A DNA stretch of 64,000 nucleotides from Miscanthus floridulus (Eukaryota; Streptophyta; Magnoliopsida; Poales; Poaceae): positions 23,910,502 through 23,974,501 of the forward strand of contig NC_089591.1 of assembly GCF_019320115.1 (NCBI RefSeq), in the 5' to 3' direction. Position numbers and translations under genes: made by a program. Position 1 is the first letter of the stretch. Every line of letters begins with the position of its first letter. The notes under the pieces were generated by a model. It worked only from the letters and a program-made list of their open reading frames with translations. It was not told where the DNA came from and did not search any database. This document shows positions 9,371 to 19,966 of the stretch, piece after piece.

Positions 9371-11017
9371 TATAGTTGGCCAAACCACAGCACTAGCATG
9401 GATATGGCTAGGCACTGTACTATGCGGCACGGTAGACTAGCCATGCCTGTGCCTGTTAGTGCTGCCGTGCCGATATGGCGGCCCAGGCACGGCACTATCA
9501 GGTCTTAGCCGTGCCGTGCCGTGCCTGGGCACGGCGGTCCAGCAGTGCCCGTGCCGGCACTGACCCTATAAGTGATCAACACTTCAAATTGATCAGAATC
9601 ACAAAGTCTGAATGTTCAGAATCACAAACTGATCAGAATCAAAGAGTCACACAAACTAATCAGAATCACAAACTGATCAGAATCAAAGAACTTATCAAAG
9701 AGTCTAAGTCACACAAAGTTACATGTTCAGAGAACTTATCAAAGACTCAAAGTCACATAACCACACAAACACATTAGAGAACAAAATAACATTTTATTGG
9801 GAGCTTTAGTCGTCGGATCCAGCCATCGCCACTCTTCGTCGGATCCAGTCATCGCCACTCGTCGACGCCCCGGTCCCTCAACGGCTTCAGACAAAACAGA
9901 GCACATATTAAGGGTTAGGGTTAGGGTTATGGACTTACCTTCAAAGCCGGAGCACCAGAGTCACCGATGAGGTCAATGAGGCACGGATCTGGTGAGCACA
10001 GACGACGAGGGACGGATCCGGCGAGGAAACCGATGGATCCAGAGAGGAAACCAATGGACCCGGCGAGGTCGACGATGGATCCGGTGAGGACGAAGCGAGA
10101 TCAAGGGTTAGGGATTGTGCTAGTGCCAGCCAGCGGTGGCTCTAGAGGCCACCGGAGAGCGAGAAGAAGAGAGGAAGTCGGAGGCGAGAGACAAGAGCGA
10201 GTCGCCAACGCGGCGACGCTAACTCGTCGAGAGAGGAGAGCAAATGAATTAGGGCACCGCCGCGATGGAGCGAGATGCGGCCGGCCTGTCGGGTCGGGTT
10301 TTATACCCCCTATTCCAACGGCTGGATCCAACGGTCCGATGGGAGCGACGCTGGAGATCCGACGGATCCGGCGAGGAAACCGACGGATCCGGCGAGGTCG
10401 ACGACGGATCCGGTGAGGACGAAGAGAGATCAAGGGTTAGGGTTAGGGATTGAGCAAGGGTTAGGGTTAGGGATTTTGCCAGTGCCGACCAGCGATGGCT
10501 CCAGAGGCCACCGGAGAGCGGGAAGAAGAGAGGAAAGTCGGAGGCGAGAGAGGAGAGCGAGTCACCGACGCAGCGACGCTGACTCGCCGAGAGAGGAGAG
10601 CAAGGCGAGAGAGGAGCAAGCGAGACGGCGCTGCAGGGGAGAGCCGAGTGCGAGGCGAGAGAGACAGAGAGTGAGACTGAGAGCAAATGAATTAGGGCAA
10701 CGAAGACTGAGAGCGAGGCGAGAGCGCTGCGGTTTTATACCCCTGATTCCAACGGCCGGATCCAACGGTCAGATGGGAGCGACATCGGAGATCCAACGGC
10801 TACCTACGGCCGAGCCGTGCCGCTGCCGGCCCGGCCCATATAGCGTGCCGTGCCCGGGCCGGCACTACGGGCCAGAATGGTGGCCCAGGCACGGCACTAA
10901 GGCCGAGCCGTGCCAGGCACTGGCACGAAGGCCGTCGGGCCAGGCCGTTGCTGGGCTGTGCTGATTCGTGTCGTGCTTGGGCCGGCCCATAGTGCCCAGG
11001 ACAAATGGCCAACTATA
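9371..11017. mobile_element. Non-autonomous hAT transposon
   Basis: The ends are TATAGTTGGCCA at 9371-9382 and its complement at 11006-11017. They are flanked by ATCTCGAC (9363-9370) and ATCTCAAC (11018-11025), an 8-bp target duplication with one mismatch, as expected for hAT. Both subterminal regions (about 9405-9560 and 10800-10990) are packed with GCCGTGCC and GGCACGGC motifs, typical of hAT transposase-binding arrays. The middle contains an A-rich stretch (9575-9775) with repeated CAGAATCACAAACTGATC-like units, and two GC-rich direct repeats. No transposase domain is visible, so the element would have moved in trans. The long GC-rich ORFs here are composition artefacts. Confidence 0.8.
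10010..10800 (+). repeat. Two diverged direct repeats of ~350-430 bp inside the hAT
   Basis: Unit 1 (about 10010-10355) and unit 2 (about 10368-10800) follow the same path. Each has several GGATCCGGCGAGG blocks, a GGGTTAGGG tract, a block around GGCCACCGGAGAGCG, an AG-rich block, GAGCAAATGAATTAGGGCA, a TTTTATACCCC box, and CCAACGG followed by GGATCCAACGGTC. Unit 2 has an extra ~80-bp AG-rich insertion near 10600-10680. The TTTTATACC box followed by GC-rich sequence looks promoter-like, so the duplication may have copied the 5' region of a transposase gene. Confidence 0.7.
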
Positions 11018-11025
11018 ATCTCAAC

Positions 11026-12323
11026 GAACACCTAGGGCGCGCGCTAGGAGCCTGCTTGCTCTGAACCTGCTATTCCTTGATGTAGTCCGCCATAAGCCGC
11101 CTTGAACGAACCTCGCGTGGACTCATTTCACTGCTAACTAGCTCGCACGTTCACCATAGACCAGTTCTAGCTCACCGTGAGCCATGGTCTCATAGACCAA
11201 AGCCCGTCGGGCTAACGTGAACCAGCCACGTCCCCACCTCTGTTACTTGTTTTCTAAAAATGAACAAGCCTGTTTTCAATCTTAAAAAATTCACAACTAA
11301 TTCATCTTAGCATAGAAAAATATGAAACCAGTTTCTGAGTCTTTCGCTTTTGGATCTTCTAATTGCTGTTTTATTGCATCTTATTGCTAGTAGTCGCTCA
11401 TATTTATTTCTGCATTGTACATTTTGCGTAGCTTTGGATCCGAGGAAGCTCTCGAAGGACGAGACAGACTGTGCTGAGCACTGACTACATTGACAAATTG
11501 AAGCTTACCATCCTGACAACGCAAGTGTCATGGCTGTGCCATTCTCTTAGTAACCTTTTAGACATTGCAGTAGTTGTGCTAGCGCTTTTTATTTTGTTGC
11601 TTGCTTGCTACTTGATTGCACTGATTGAGCCCCTGCTTTGATTGAAACCCATATACCCTGGCATACCCGCTCCTATTTATATTCGTGCATGCTTATGCTA
11701 TACCTTGCTTGCTTGCATATACCTCACTACTTTGATTATTGAGACTTGATGGATGGTGGATGTGAGTGGAGGCTTTTGAGCTGATGCCTTGTGTAGTGAT
11801 ACTTGGGATGAGTGATTCTCCTTTCCTTGAGAGTGAGGTTTTAGAGTTGAGGTATGAGGGTGAAATTTGGCTACACCGACTGACGTGACATGTTGGGGGA
11901 GTACTTGGGGCTCCCTAAAGGTACCTGTGGCAGGTACAACTTGTGGATACGAAGGTGATGTGGTGATTGTGCCGTGAGGGCACGGGTCTTTTGGCGACCC
12001 ATTGGAGGAGATGGTTGCTCTAGCCATATAAGGACTGATATGTTGGTGTGATCATGCTTCATAGGACTTTACGTGCACACCACACGCTCCATGGGAGGTG
12101 TCCTAGGCTTGTGACTTTGCTTAGGATGGCACCATTACTGTAGGAGTTAGCGGATAATGTTAGGGATGGTGAGCATGGGGCGCACACCATCCCGAGACTC
12201 GGCCACCACTAGCTCGGTTAGTTCAGATTCACAGCTTCAGGTACCCGGTGGCGACCCGATGTTTTTCCTAGGCCTAAATGAGGCATGATGGTGCCATTAC
12301 AACAGGTCTGAGTTTGGGTGTTG
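11026..12323. other. LTR-like debris of an unclassified retrotransposon
   Basis: No ORF or domain is recognisable. The stretch from about 11400 to 12320 has the texture of the second half of a long Ty3-type LTR. It alternates TTGCTTGCTTGC-like pyrimidine tracts with blocks such as GGGGGAGTACTTGGGG and GTGAGGGCACGGG, and it stops directly at the 5' LTR of element A at 12324. I saw no TG/CA ends or target duplication, so this is a call by texture only. Positions 11026-11250 continue the GC-rich host of the hAT. Confidence 0.3.
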
Positions 12324-12799
12324 TGTTGTCGACAGAATATCGTCGATAGTCCTTCGAGAGGTATCCCACGAAGGTAGATTGATCGACAGAGAGGCATATA
12401 ATCAAGAACAAGAAAGCAATAGAGACACACGAGTTTGACAGGTTTAGGCCATCAGTATGATGTAATACCCTACTCCTGTGGTCTGTTGGATTGTATTGGC
12501 TATCGTATGATATTGCGTGAGTTTGGAGGGGGTCCCTGCCCACCTTATATAGTCTAAGAGGCAGGGTTACAAGTCGGTTAGATTTGAGTGATAACCGGAA
12601 AGTAATAACACATTACAGGAATCATGGGATCATACGTATCCTAACAGATCTCGTAGTGTCTTTAGGATATCTTCCTAGTGTCTTGCGAGAGACGTCGAGC
12701 AGCGCCGTGCCCCGCAAGGCTTGATCTTATGGGCTGGGCCACCCCTGGGGGCGCAGCCCATGTGGTTCACCGTGGGTATCCAGGGTCATACCCCCTACA
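12324..12799 (+). repeat. 5' LTR of element A
   Basis: It begins TGTTGTCGACAGAATATCG and ends CCCCCTACA, the TG...CA form of an LTR. It aligns throughout with 34808-35285, the LTR of element B. A CTTATATAG box at 12544-12552 is a likely TATA element. The sequence just inside the LTR (GCTAGTCCCCGAGC) is shared by A and B but is not a primer site I recognise. Confidence 0.75.
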
Positions 12800-13122
12800 G
12801 CTAGTCCCCGAGCATCTTGTACCTATTGTGCAACACCGTTTTGAGCTTGTTCGAGCAGGTATGAACAAAGCCGAGCAGTCAAACTCATGATCCGACCACC
12901 GTGATGAGTTGCCGAGCAGTTGTGAGCAGTTGCCGAGTAGCATGAACCGTCGGTGAGTAGCGCAACCCAAGTCTGGCTTGCCATAAGGGTGTAAGGAGCT
13001 CAAGTTCAGAATCGAAAATTTCTTCACAGTGGACTAAGTGTGCCCACTTAGAGTCCGATCACAAGAAAGGGAGATAGTCTTCTTAGCTTCAAGAGGTGCG
13101 GAGTCTTCCAGAATAAAGCAAA

Positions 13123-13360
13123 CACATTCACCGCAAGGTGAAGTGTGCCCACTTAGTCCTCGAGCCTGACAGTAGATGACGTAGTCATGTGGTACCAGGG
13201 TCCAAAGTAGAAGAAAAGTAGAAGACCAGCCGAGCAGGCCGCCAGTCCCCGGGCGTAGCCCTGAAATGAGAAAGAGCACATTCACTGCAAGGTAAAGTGT
13301 GCCCACTTAGTCCCTAAGCCTGACAGTAGGTGACGTGGTCACATGGTGCTAGGGTCAAAA
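13123..13360 (+). repeat. 154-bp direct repeat in the leader of element A
   Basis: A unit beginning CACATTCACCGCAAGGTGAA at 13123 restarts at 13277, a period of 154 bp; the second copy is partial. Each unit carries AGTGTGCCCACTTAGTCC and a GACGTAGTCA-like motif (GACGTGGTCA in the second copy). The same unit with the same 154-bp period occurs in element B at 35612 and 35766, so the duplication predates both insertions. Confidence 0.75.
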
Positions 13361-13832
13361 ACAGCAGTCAACAGAAGAAGATCCCCAATGTGGTAAGGAA
13401 CCGAGACGTAATGCTGACTCAGTCCCCGAGCCACAAGAGGAATTCTTGGAGAAAACAAATCACAGAGAAAATACTAGAGTAATGTATAGTAGTACTTACT
13501 AAGCCATAATGGTTGGCAGAGAAGTCGGCGAATATTCGGTGAACTGGAACAAATTGTAGAGATAAATGGGCGATACGGGCCGCGGTTGCACAAAAGCCTA
13601 GGTAACGGCCCACCTTGCTGTTGTGGAGAATTCTAAGAGACGCCAATCGTGGGAGTGGTTTCCCAAAAACCCACAAATGCGAAAGGGTGGGGAGAATGCT
13701 TTATAACTGCGCCACCGTACCCCGCACTCCCACCTTTGCCACTTTGCCATTTCATCTTCCTCCTCAACCCTCGTGCTTTTAGATTCGTAGCCGCACGCGC
13801 TTCCACCGTTAGCCCCAATCTAGATCTGAGAA

Positions 13833-15420
13833 ATGGCGCCAAAGAGGGGAGCTATGAACCCAAAGAAGGCGAGCCCAAAGAAGGCGAGTACCAAAGCCAA
13901 GCATGATGAAGAGTGGGTGCCGTCACGCATGGGAGAGGCAGAGCTCAATAGATTGGTGGAGGCGGGCGTTCTTCCTGACCGCGTCACCATCGGATGGTGG
14001 CCAGCCCTCGGTGAGCCATTCCCAATGCCTCACACCGACGTAGCTGTAGTGTTTGAGGACTACTTTTTGCGTGGATTAGGTTTTCCTGTTCATTCGTTCT
14101 TGAGGGATTTGTTGGAGTTCTAGAGAGTCAGTCTGTGCAACCTCCACCCAAACACCATATTGCACATATCTATCTTCATCCATTTCTATGAGGCATATCT
14201 TGTAATCCTTCCCCACTTCAACCTCTTCCATCACCTATTCTGGCTGAAGAAGAAGGGCGGCGGTGGTACCAAGGTGGTCGGTGACGTATATCTTTAGCTG
14301 CGCGATGGAATGGTGGATGAGTACCTTACTGTGCCACTGAACACGTCGCTGAAGGTGTGGAACGTCAGGTGGTTCTACATGAAGTAGAGCCACCCCACCA
14401 TTCGCTGCAACGCCGACCACATCCTAGAGAGCCAAAAAAGCTATTCGAAGAGGCCAAGCAGTACTGATAAGGAGCAGGTGAGGGAGCTCCTTGACTTAAT
14501 AAAGGGCGTGAGAACCAATGGTGAACTAGTGGCAGTGAGCTTCATAGTGCGCCGTGTCCAGCCCTGCAAGGAGAGGGCCCATGTGGGCTTCGCCTTCAAG
14601 GGCGACATGGACAACACCTAGGAGAGGATGGAGATGCTGTCGAGGGATGATGTGCAAGAGCGAGCCATAGAGCTATTCACTCCATTTGCCTCGTTCAACA
14701 TGTCAGGGATGACAAGGCCCTTTAACTGCAAGAATCCGCCTCCTCAAGTAAATACCTCAATTGTTTGTTCATGATATTTTTTATCTTTTGTCATTATCGA
14801 GCAGTGGACTGATTCACTTATGTGAAGATCCATTCGTAGGAAAGAGCGGTGTACTTCTTGGGCGTGCCGAGGGGTGATTGGCCGCAGGCAGTAGATGACC
14901 AGCCACCAACACAACGAGAGGAGGAAGCCATCAGCGTCTCATTAGAGTTTGGAGGCATAGACGCTGGTTGAACAGAGAGTCCTTCCCCGGTGTCGGAGAA
15001 AGTCCAGGGGAAGAGGGCAGTGGTAGACGAGCTGGCTCGGAAGAAGAGAAAGATGGTGGGTGCCGCTCCCCTCAGACGCTTTCTCCTAGCAGTGACCAGA
15101 CCACTCGGATGTAGAGCGCCATGATGTCTAAGTGGTCGGATGATGACGAAGTGCCAGTGGCTCCTCCACCAAGTGGCTCCTGTCCTAGAGTCCTTGGGTG
15201 CTTGGCAGCCAGTGGAGGAGTCAACTGCCCCTACTGGCGGACTTGGTGGCGATAAACAATTGGTGCCGACGGTGTCCGAGTCGACAACGATGCCTGGGGC
15301 AATGGCAGAAGTCACCGGGTCATCAGGAGCGGAGGCCAGAGTCATCGACGCTGTGTCAGAAGCCGGAGCAGAGAAACCTATAGTGCCCGAGGAGTAGACG
15401 GCGCTCCCTGAGGGATCGAC
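13833..15420 (+). pseudogene. Gag-like PF04195-type ORF of element A, broken
   Basis: Role unknown; proteins of this family are annotated as putative gypsy-type transposon. The start MAPKRGAMNPKK at 13833 opens a basic N-terminus, followed by DEEWVPSRMGEAEL, a GEPFPMPHTD block and VFEDYFLRGLGFPVH. A TAG at 14121 interrupts the frame, which continues as LCNLHPNTILHI and beyond with further TAG codons near 14296 and 14385. Several stops fall where B or the local context suggests TGG or CAG. A likely 92-bp intron runs 14748-14839 (GTAAAT to CGTAG); element B has an intron of the same length at the same place. Downstream of it lies a low-complexity, acidic and Pro-rich region to about 15420. I infer a structural, gag-like role from its position only. 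Confidence 0.6.
14748..14839 (+). other. Predicted intron in the element A ORF
   Basis: The donor GTAAAT follows CCTCCTCAA, and the acceptor TTCGTAG precedes GAAAGAGCGG. Element B has donor GTAATC and acceptor TCACAG at 37158-37249. Both introns are 92 bp, and the flanking exon sequence is conserved. Confidence 0.55.
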
Positions 15421-15559
15421 GGGCGTGGTCGGACATGCTGTCCAGCCATAGAGCCCCTAGTGGTGCCTCCAGCTGCGGTGGAGGAGGACAAGGTGGAAGA
15501 GATCGAACTTAAGGAATCTCGACCCCAAGCTGATCAAATCCTCCACAAACGTGGTGTTC

Positions 15560-15819
15560 TGAGCTCTGAGTTTGACTAACCACTTGGATATGCGTCCTAT
15601 TGCATCCCGATTGTGTAGGACGTCGCCAAGTGGGAAGTTGGATACCACTGTTACCTTGTGTTCGCCAAAGTAGTGGCATAGTTTGCATGAAGTAATCAAG
15701 AGGGCATAGAGGAGCTTTTGCACATGTGGGTACTTGGCCTTGGATTCTGATAGCACCTCGCTAATAAAATAGACAGGTCGTTGTACCTTATATACGTGCT
15801 CTTCTTTAGCCTGCTCCAC
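15560..15819 (-). pseudogene. RNase H fragment of element C
   Basis: This is the RNase H part of a Ty3 polyprotein, which removes RNA from the RNA-DNA hybrid. Visible motifs are HVYKVQRPVYFISEVL, KYPHVQKLLYALL and GRISKW. The reading frame runs on past 15560 into element A sequence, so the last ~35 residues of the open frame are a fortuitous fusion. The downstream integrase is missing. Confidence 0.75.
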
Positions 15820-17250
15820 AACTATTCCGTGCTGACTACCATAGTAGTAGCTGCAATGTAGAGTAGGAGTGGTTCGTGCTTCTTGGGTGGAGTAAGTGTT
15901 GGAGAGGTGGACAGGTACTCTTTGAGCTTCCTAGAAGGCTTTGTCTACTTTAGCTGTCCACTTGTACTTGCCTGACTTTTTCAACAACTTGAAGGGCAAA
16001 CCTTTCTCCCTGAGTCACGAGATGGAACGATTGAGGATAGCCATGCACCCTATCAGCCATGCACCCTATTGAGTGATTGCTTAAATTTGTTTCATGCTAG
16101 CGTCGATACCTCGATGGCTCATGAGGAAACCCAATAGTTGTCCAGAAGAAACTCTAAACACACACTTTGTTGGGTTAAGCTTCCACTTGTATTTACGAAG
16201 ACTATCAAAGGTTTGCTTCAAGTCTAGTGATCAGAGTAGAAGGGTCCTCGGTCATGACAACGACATCATCCACATAGGCTTCTACATTATGACTGATTTG
16301 TTTGCTTAGGCATGCCTGGATAGCCCGCTGATAGGTTGCACCTGGCGTTTTTTAACCTGAAGGACATGGTCCTGTTATAGTAGGCACCAAACTGGAGTGA
16401 TGAAGGATGTCTTGCTCTGATCTTCTTTTCAGAGGGCAATCTAATGGTAACCCAAGTAGCGATCAAGGAAGGATAAAAAGAGCTGACCCGACTATAGAGT
16501 CTATGATCTGATCAATGCGAGGCAAGCCAAAGGGATCCTTCGGGTAGTGTTTGTTGAGATCTGTGTAGTCAACGCACATGCAGCCACTCTTTTGAGTTCT
16601 TCTTCTATACGAGTACAGGATTGGCTAGCTAGTCAGGGTGAAGGATTTCCCTAATGAACCTAGCTGCCAATAGCTTGGTGATTTCCTTCTTGATTGCTAC
16701 TTTCTTATCTGGTGAAAACCATCATAGACATTGCTTGACCCGCTTTGAGCTAGGGGTTTAAATCCAATTTGTGCTCAGCCAACTCTCTCAGAACACCTGG
16801 CATATTAGCCGGCTTCCATGCGAAGATATCCTTGTTTTCTCTGATAAAGTTGGTGAGCGTTAGTTTCTATTCTTTGGAGAGGTGGGCGGTGATGATAGCT
16901 ATCTTAGAAGGATCACCAGTACCTAGATCAATCTTGATGGTATCCATCTTAGAGGGTGGTGCAATGATTCCTGCCTTCTTTTTTGGAATCTCCATGTCTT
17001 CTGGCTTAGTCTTCTATGCAATGTTGGCAATCTCCTGTGCTTCATAGGCTTGCGACGTTCTGGCTGCAATCTAGACGGCTTCCATGTCGTAGTCATATGA
17101 ACACTTGAGGTCACCTCAGAAGGAGAGTACGCCATTGGGACCCAGCATCTTGAGCAAGAGGTATGGGTAATGTGGTACGACCATGAACTTGGCCAAGGCA
17201 GGTCGACCAAAGATAGCATGGTATGATGATTCGAAGTCAGCCACCTCGAA
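15820..17250 (-). pseudogene. Reverse transcriptase region of element C, heavily decayed
   Basis: Pieces of a Ty3-type RT can be read in shifting minus-strand frames. One near 16570-16500 reads DYTDLNKHYPKDPFGLPRID. A following block has the shape of the FLD..SGYHQI motif but with stops, and KKK-type basic motifs appear near 16620. No single frame runs longer than about 90 codons, and no intact YxDD box could be traced. I infer the boundaries from the neighbouring protease and RNase H. Confidence 0.65.
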
Positions 17251-17265
17251 CTTGATGAACTCCGT

Positions 17266-17520
17266 TCAGAAATTATTTGGGTTGCCAAACGTTATTGGGA
17301 GGGTGATCTGTCCGAGTGGCATGGCAACCTTGCCGGGTACTATCCTATAGAAAGGGACATCAGTGGGGGTGAGTAGGCTAGTAAAGTCTGGGCCTATCTT
17401 CTTTAGCGTATCTGCAAATATTATGTTTAATCCTGCACCACCATCGATCAGGACCTTCGGGACTGTCATGTTGGTTATTGTTGGACCCAAGATGAGTGGA
17501 TAGTGGTCGGCATTAGTCAC
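17266..17520 (-). pseudogene. Aspartic protease of element C
   Basis: This retropepsin would cleave the Gag-Pol polyprotein. The frame shows VLIDGGAGLNIIFADTL, where D-G-G takes the place of the usual D-T/S-G catalytic triad; DGG is common in the Tat group. A GKVAMPLGQITLPITFG segment follows, another hallmark. The frame ends at 17266. This 84-residue piece is open, but gag upstream and RT downstream are broken. Confidence 0.8.
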
Positions 17521-17547
17521 CCTAGTCCATTGATCTTTTCTGGAAAA

Positions 17548-19515
17548 CTAGCTTGGGTACTCAGACCAATTAAGGTACTTTGGTGCTGAGGGCTCTCCTG
17601 CCATGATGTCCCGAAGAGCCAACTTCCCTGAGCGCTTGTTTGATGAAGTCGATAGCCCCGCAAAGATTACCACAATTTGGCCCTTAGACTGTTGAAAGCC
17701 AGGGTCAGGGTTGTCATCTCCATCTTTGTTGTTATCAGCTTTACCCTTGCCCTTGTTGCTTTTGTCGTAGAAACATAGTTCTTGGAGTTGTCTGCACCCG
17801 CCTGCCGTATGCTTGGCATTCTTGTGAAAAGAGCAGGGTAAATTCTTGAGGTCTTCGAACTTCTTGTTATTTTTTGTTAGACTTCTTGGACTTGTCCATA
17901 GAAGCAAGGGAGTTGTTGGGTCCTCTTTTTCTACCAAGCTGTCCACCCTGATTACTTCTAGGGTCGTAACCTTTGTCTAGTTGGCTGTGTGGGAATCATT
18001 CATGAGTATGCCCTTTAGATGCAATCATCTTCTATACTGTATGCTTAAATTCCTCGTGGTCTCTGGATTATCGTTGTAGAATTTTTCAAACTGCCACTTG
18101 TATTTGATCCCATTGGCAAAGTGATCTATCACCTCCCTGTCTGTGATATCATAGACTTAGGCTTGTAACTCAGCAAAGTGGCGATAATATTGCTGGAAGG
18201 TTTCATCTGGTTTCTGCTTACAAGCTCTAAGCTCGTTCTGAGTACTTGGGTGGGTGAGGACGCCACAAAAATTTTCACATAATTTGCGCTGGAGCTGTCC
18301 CCAAGTATCGATGGAGTTGGCTCATAGCTTATTGAACCAGGCGAGAGGCATGATGTTGAGTGCCATGGTAAAGTATAACACTTTGTATCATCATTGCCGC
18401 CTACCAACTCGATGGACTGAGAGTAGATGCGCAACCATTGGTTGGGTTCTGTCTTCCCATCGTACTTGGTATGGTTGGACAACATGAATTTGTAGGGAAG
18501 CCGAACAGAGAGTAGTCTATTAGAGAAACATGGGAACTTGTTCGATGAGATGCTGGCCTCCCTATACTCGGACTCACCTCTACCTTCCCTGTTACTGTAC
18601 CGATGCCCGTGATAGACTGACTGTGTGGCACCCTAGTTCCTATTCTGGTTACCCTATGGCCCTAGATGGGAGTGGGCTGGTACTTGTTGTTCTCCTCGGA
18701 TTACCCTATGGCCCCAGACGAGAGTGGACTGGTGCCCGCTTCTCTGGTCCTCGGGAAGGGTTAGCTTGGGATGTCATTTTTGCATCCTACATCTGAAGGG
18801 CTGTGGATTCTAGAATGACTTTGAGTTGTTGCTAATCTGGAGTAGGGTTTTCTATGGCCACCATCTCTTCTACCAGGGCATAGATGTTGGCGTAGGGCAG
18901 TAGTGAAGACCCTATGGCTAGCTACTTCCATGAACTTAGGCTCAAGGTTGCATGATGCAGAGGCTCTGATGGCATCATGGTCTTGGCGCTGTCATTTTGC
19001 TTCTTCATCCCATAGAGCTGTTCATATGCTACCTCTATAGCTAAGCGCCATCGTCCAATGTCTTGACAAGTTCACTGATACCGCTGCCACTCTTCCTTGT
19101 GGTGTTGGGCACAATTGGGCCGAGCCTGTCGAGCTCTATTCCTCCTTTCACTAGCCATCTTCTGCTCATCCATTTCTTCATTGGGTGGCGCAGTGTCTGG
19201 GGAGATGTTGGACAAGGCTTCCTCACCATCTTCGATATCTGGTGGGTTAGGCATAGGGATCTGGGGTGGTTGCCTAGCCATAAAGACTTCTCTAGAGTGC
19301 CTCTTGGCCGAGTGAGTTCTAGATTCTATAGTCGTCGTGATGTCCAAGATCTCTATAGAACCGTGATCATTGTTGTCTGCTAGAAGAGTTCTACCATCCT
19401 GATAAGGCAAGATTCCCACCATCCCAACTAGGCAAGATGGATCTATTAAAGAAGTGTCGGGTCGAGCACCTGGCCAATGGATGATGCCTCCTTTGGGTGT
19501 GATGGATAGAACCAA
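17548..19515 (-). pseudogene. Gag of element C, broken
   Basis: Gag would form the virus-like particle. The N-terminal part (19515-19072) is open and acidic, with IEDGEEALSNISPDTAPPNEE. The capsid core (about 18485-18100) includes QNELRACKQKPDETFQQYYR and YDITDREVIDHFANGIKYKW, with interrupting stops. The C-terminal part (17946-17548) contains CSFHKNAKHTAGGC, a divergent zinc knuckle, and a basic GKGKADNNKD stretch. Several frame changes and TAG codons separate the three parts. Confidence 0.7.
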
Positions 19516-19946
19516 ACCTCTCTAGGCACCCATAAGCGGGATCTCTTGCTTAGACTGCATGAGGTAGCTGATCGTATCTTGATAGATTGAAGCTAAATTC
19601 TTGAGTCCGAGTGGAAAACAAACTAGGTCTTCATGTTGGACTTCAGATGGGATCTCTAGCCTGAACAAAGGTGATGTGTTCGAGCGGGAGTCATGGTTGA
19701 TGGTGATCTACTGAGTTCGAGTTGAATCAGAAATTGAGAGGTGCAAAAACTTCTCAGTGAGTTGATCTAGCGTGGCTGTTGAGACGTCTGGTGAGGCTTG
19801 AAGCACCGGGATCTCCATGAGACAACTTTGGAGCTTGCCATTGTCATCTACCTTGTAGATCTAGAAGTTGAAGATGAAGGTGACACCCATCGAGAAAATC
19901 ATGTCGTCGAGGTCCGCTGAGCTCTCGATTACGAAGTAACCGAAAG

Positions 19947-19966
19947 CCCCTACCTGGCGCGCCAGT
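19947..19966 (-). other. Primer-binding site of element C
   Basis: On the minus strand, directly inside the LTR, the sequence reads CTGGCGCGCCAGGTAGGGGC. It is the tRNA primer site of minus-strand DNA synthesis in Tat-type elements. Its position fixes the orientation of the element and the inner end of the LTR. Confidence 0.75.

Larger units (their letters stand above)
12324..15560 (+). mobile_element. Tat-like Ty3 retrotransposon A, 5' part only (pol-less family)
   Basis: It consists of a 5' LTR (12324-12799), a leader with a repeated unit, and the first exons of an ORF that resembles the Pfam family called putative gypsy type transposon (PF04195). A second member, element B, starts at 34808 and has the same order of parts. 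No protease, RT or integrase is found in the A or B sequence available, which suggests a non-autonomous family mobilised by a relative. The end at about 15560 is a sharp junction with minus-strand element C, probably from deletion or illegitimate recombination. No 3' LTR was found. Confidence 0.7.

Noticed and set aside
7449..9440. Many overlapping ORFs of 60-200 codons on both strands
   Set aside because: They lie in GC-rich sequence that is open in up to five frames at once, have no domain, no consistent codon pattern and no splice context. I treat them as composition artefacts.
9909..10473. Telomere-like GGGTTAGGGTTAGGG tracts
   Set aside because: Three short tracts inside the hAT; the unit is six bases (TTAGGG) whereas plant telomeres use TTTAGGG, and copy number is two to three. 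Not a telomere or interstitial telomeric array.
10249..10964. ORFs of 145 and 229 codons inside the hAT element
   Set aside because: They follow GGATCC-rich and AG-rich direct repeats, and the proteins are low-complexity Arg/Ser/Asp repeats on both strands. No transposase motif.
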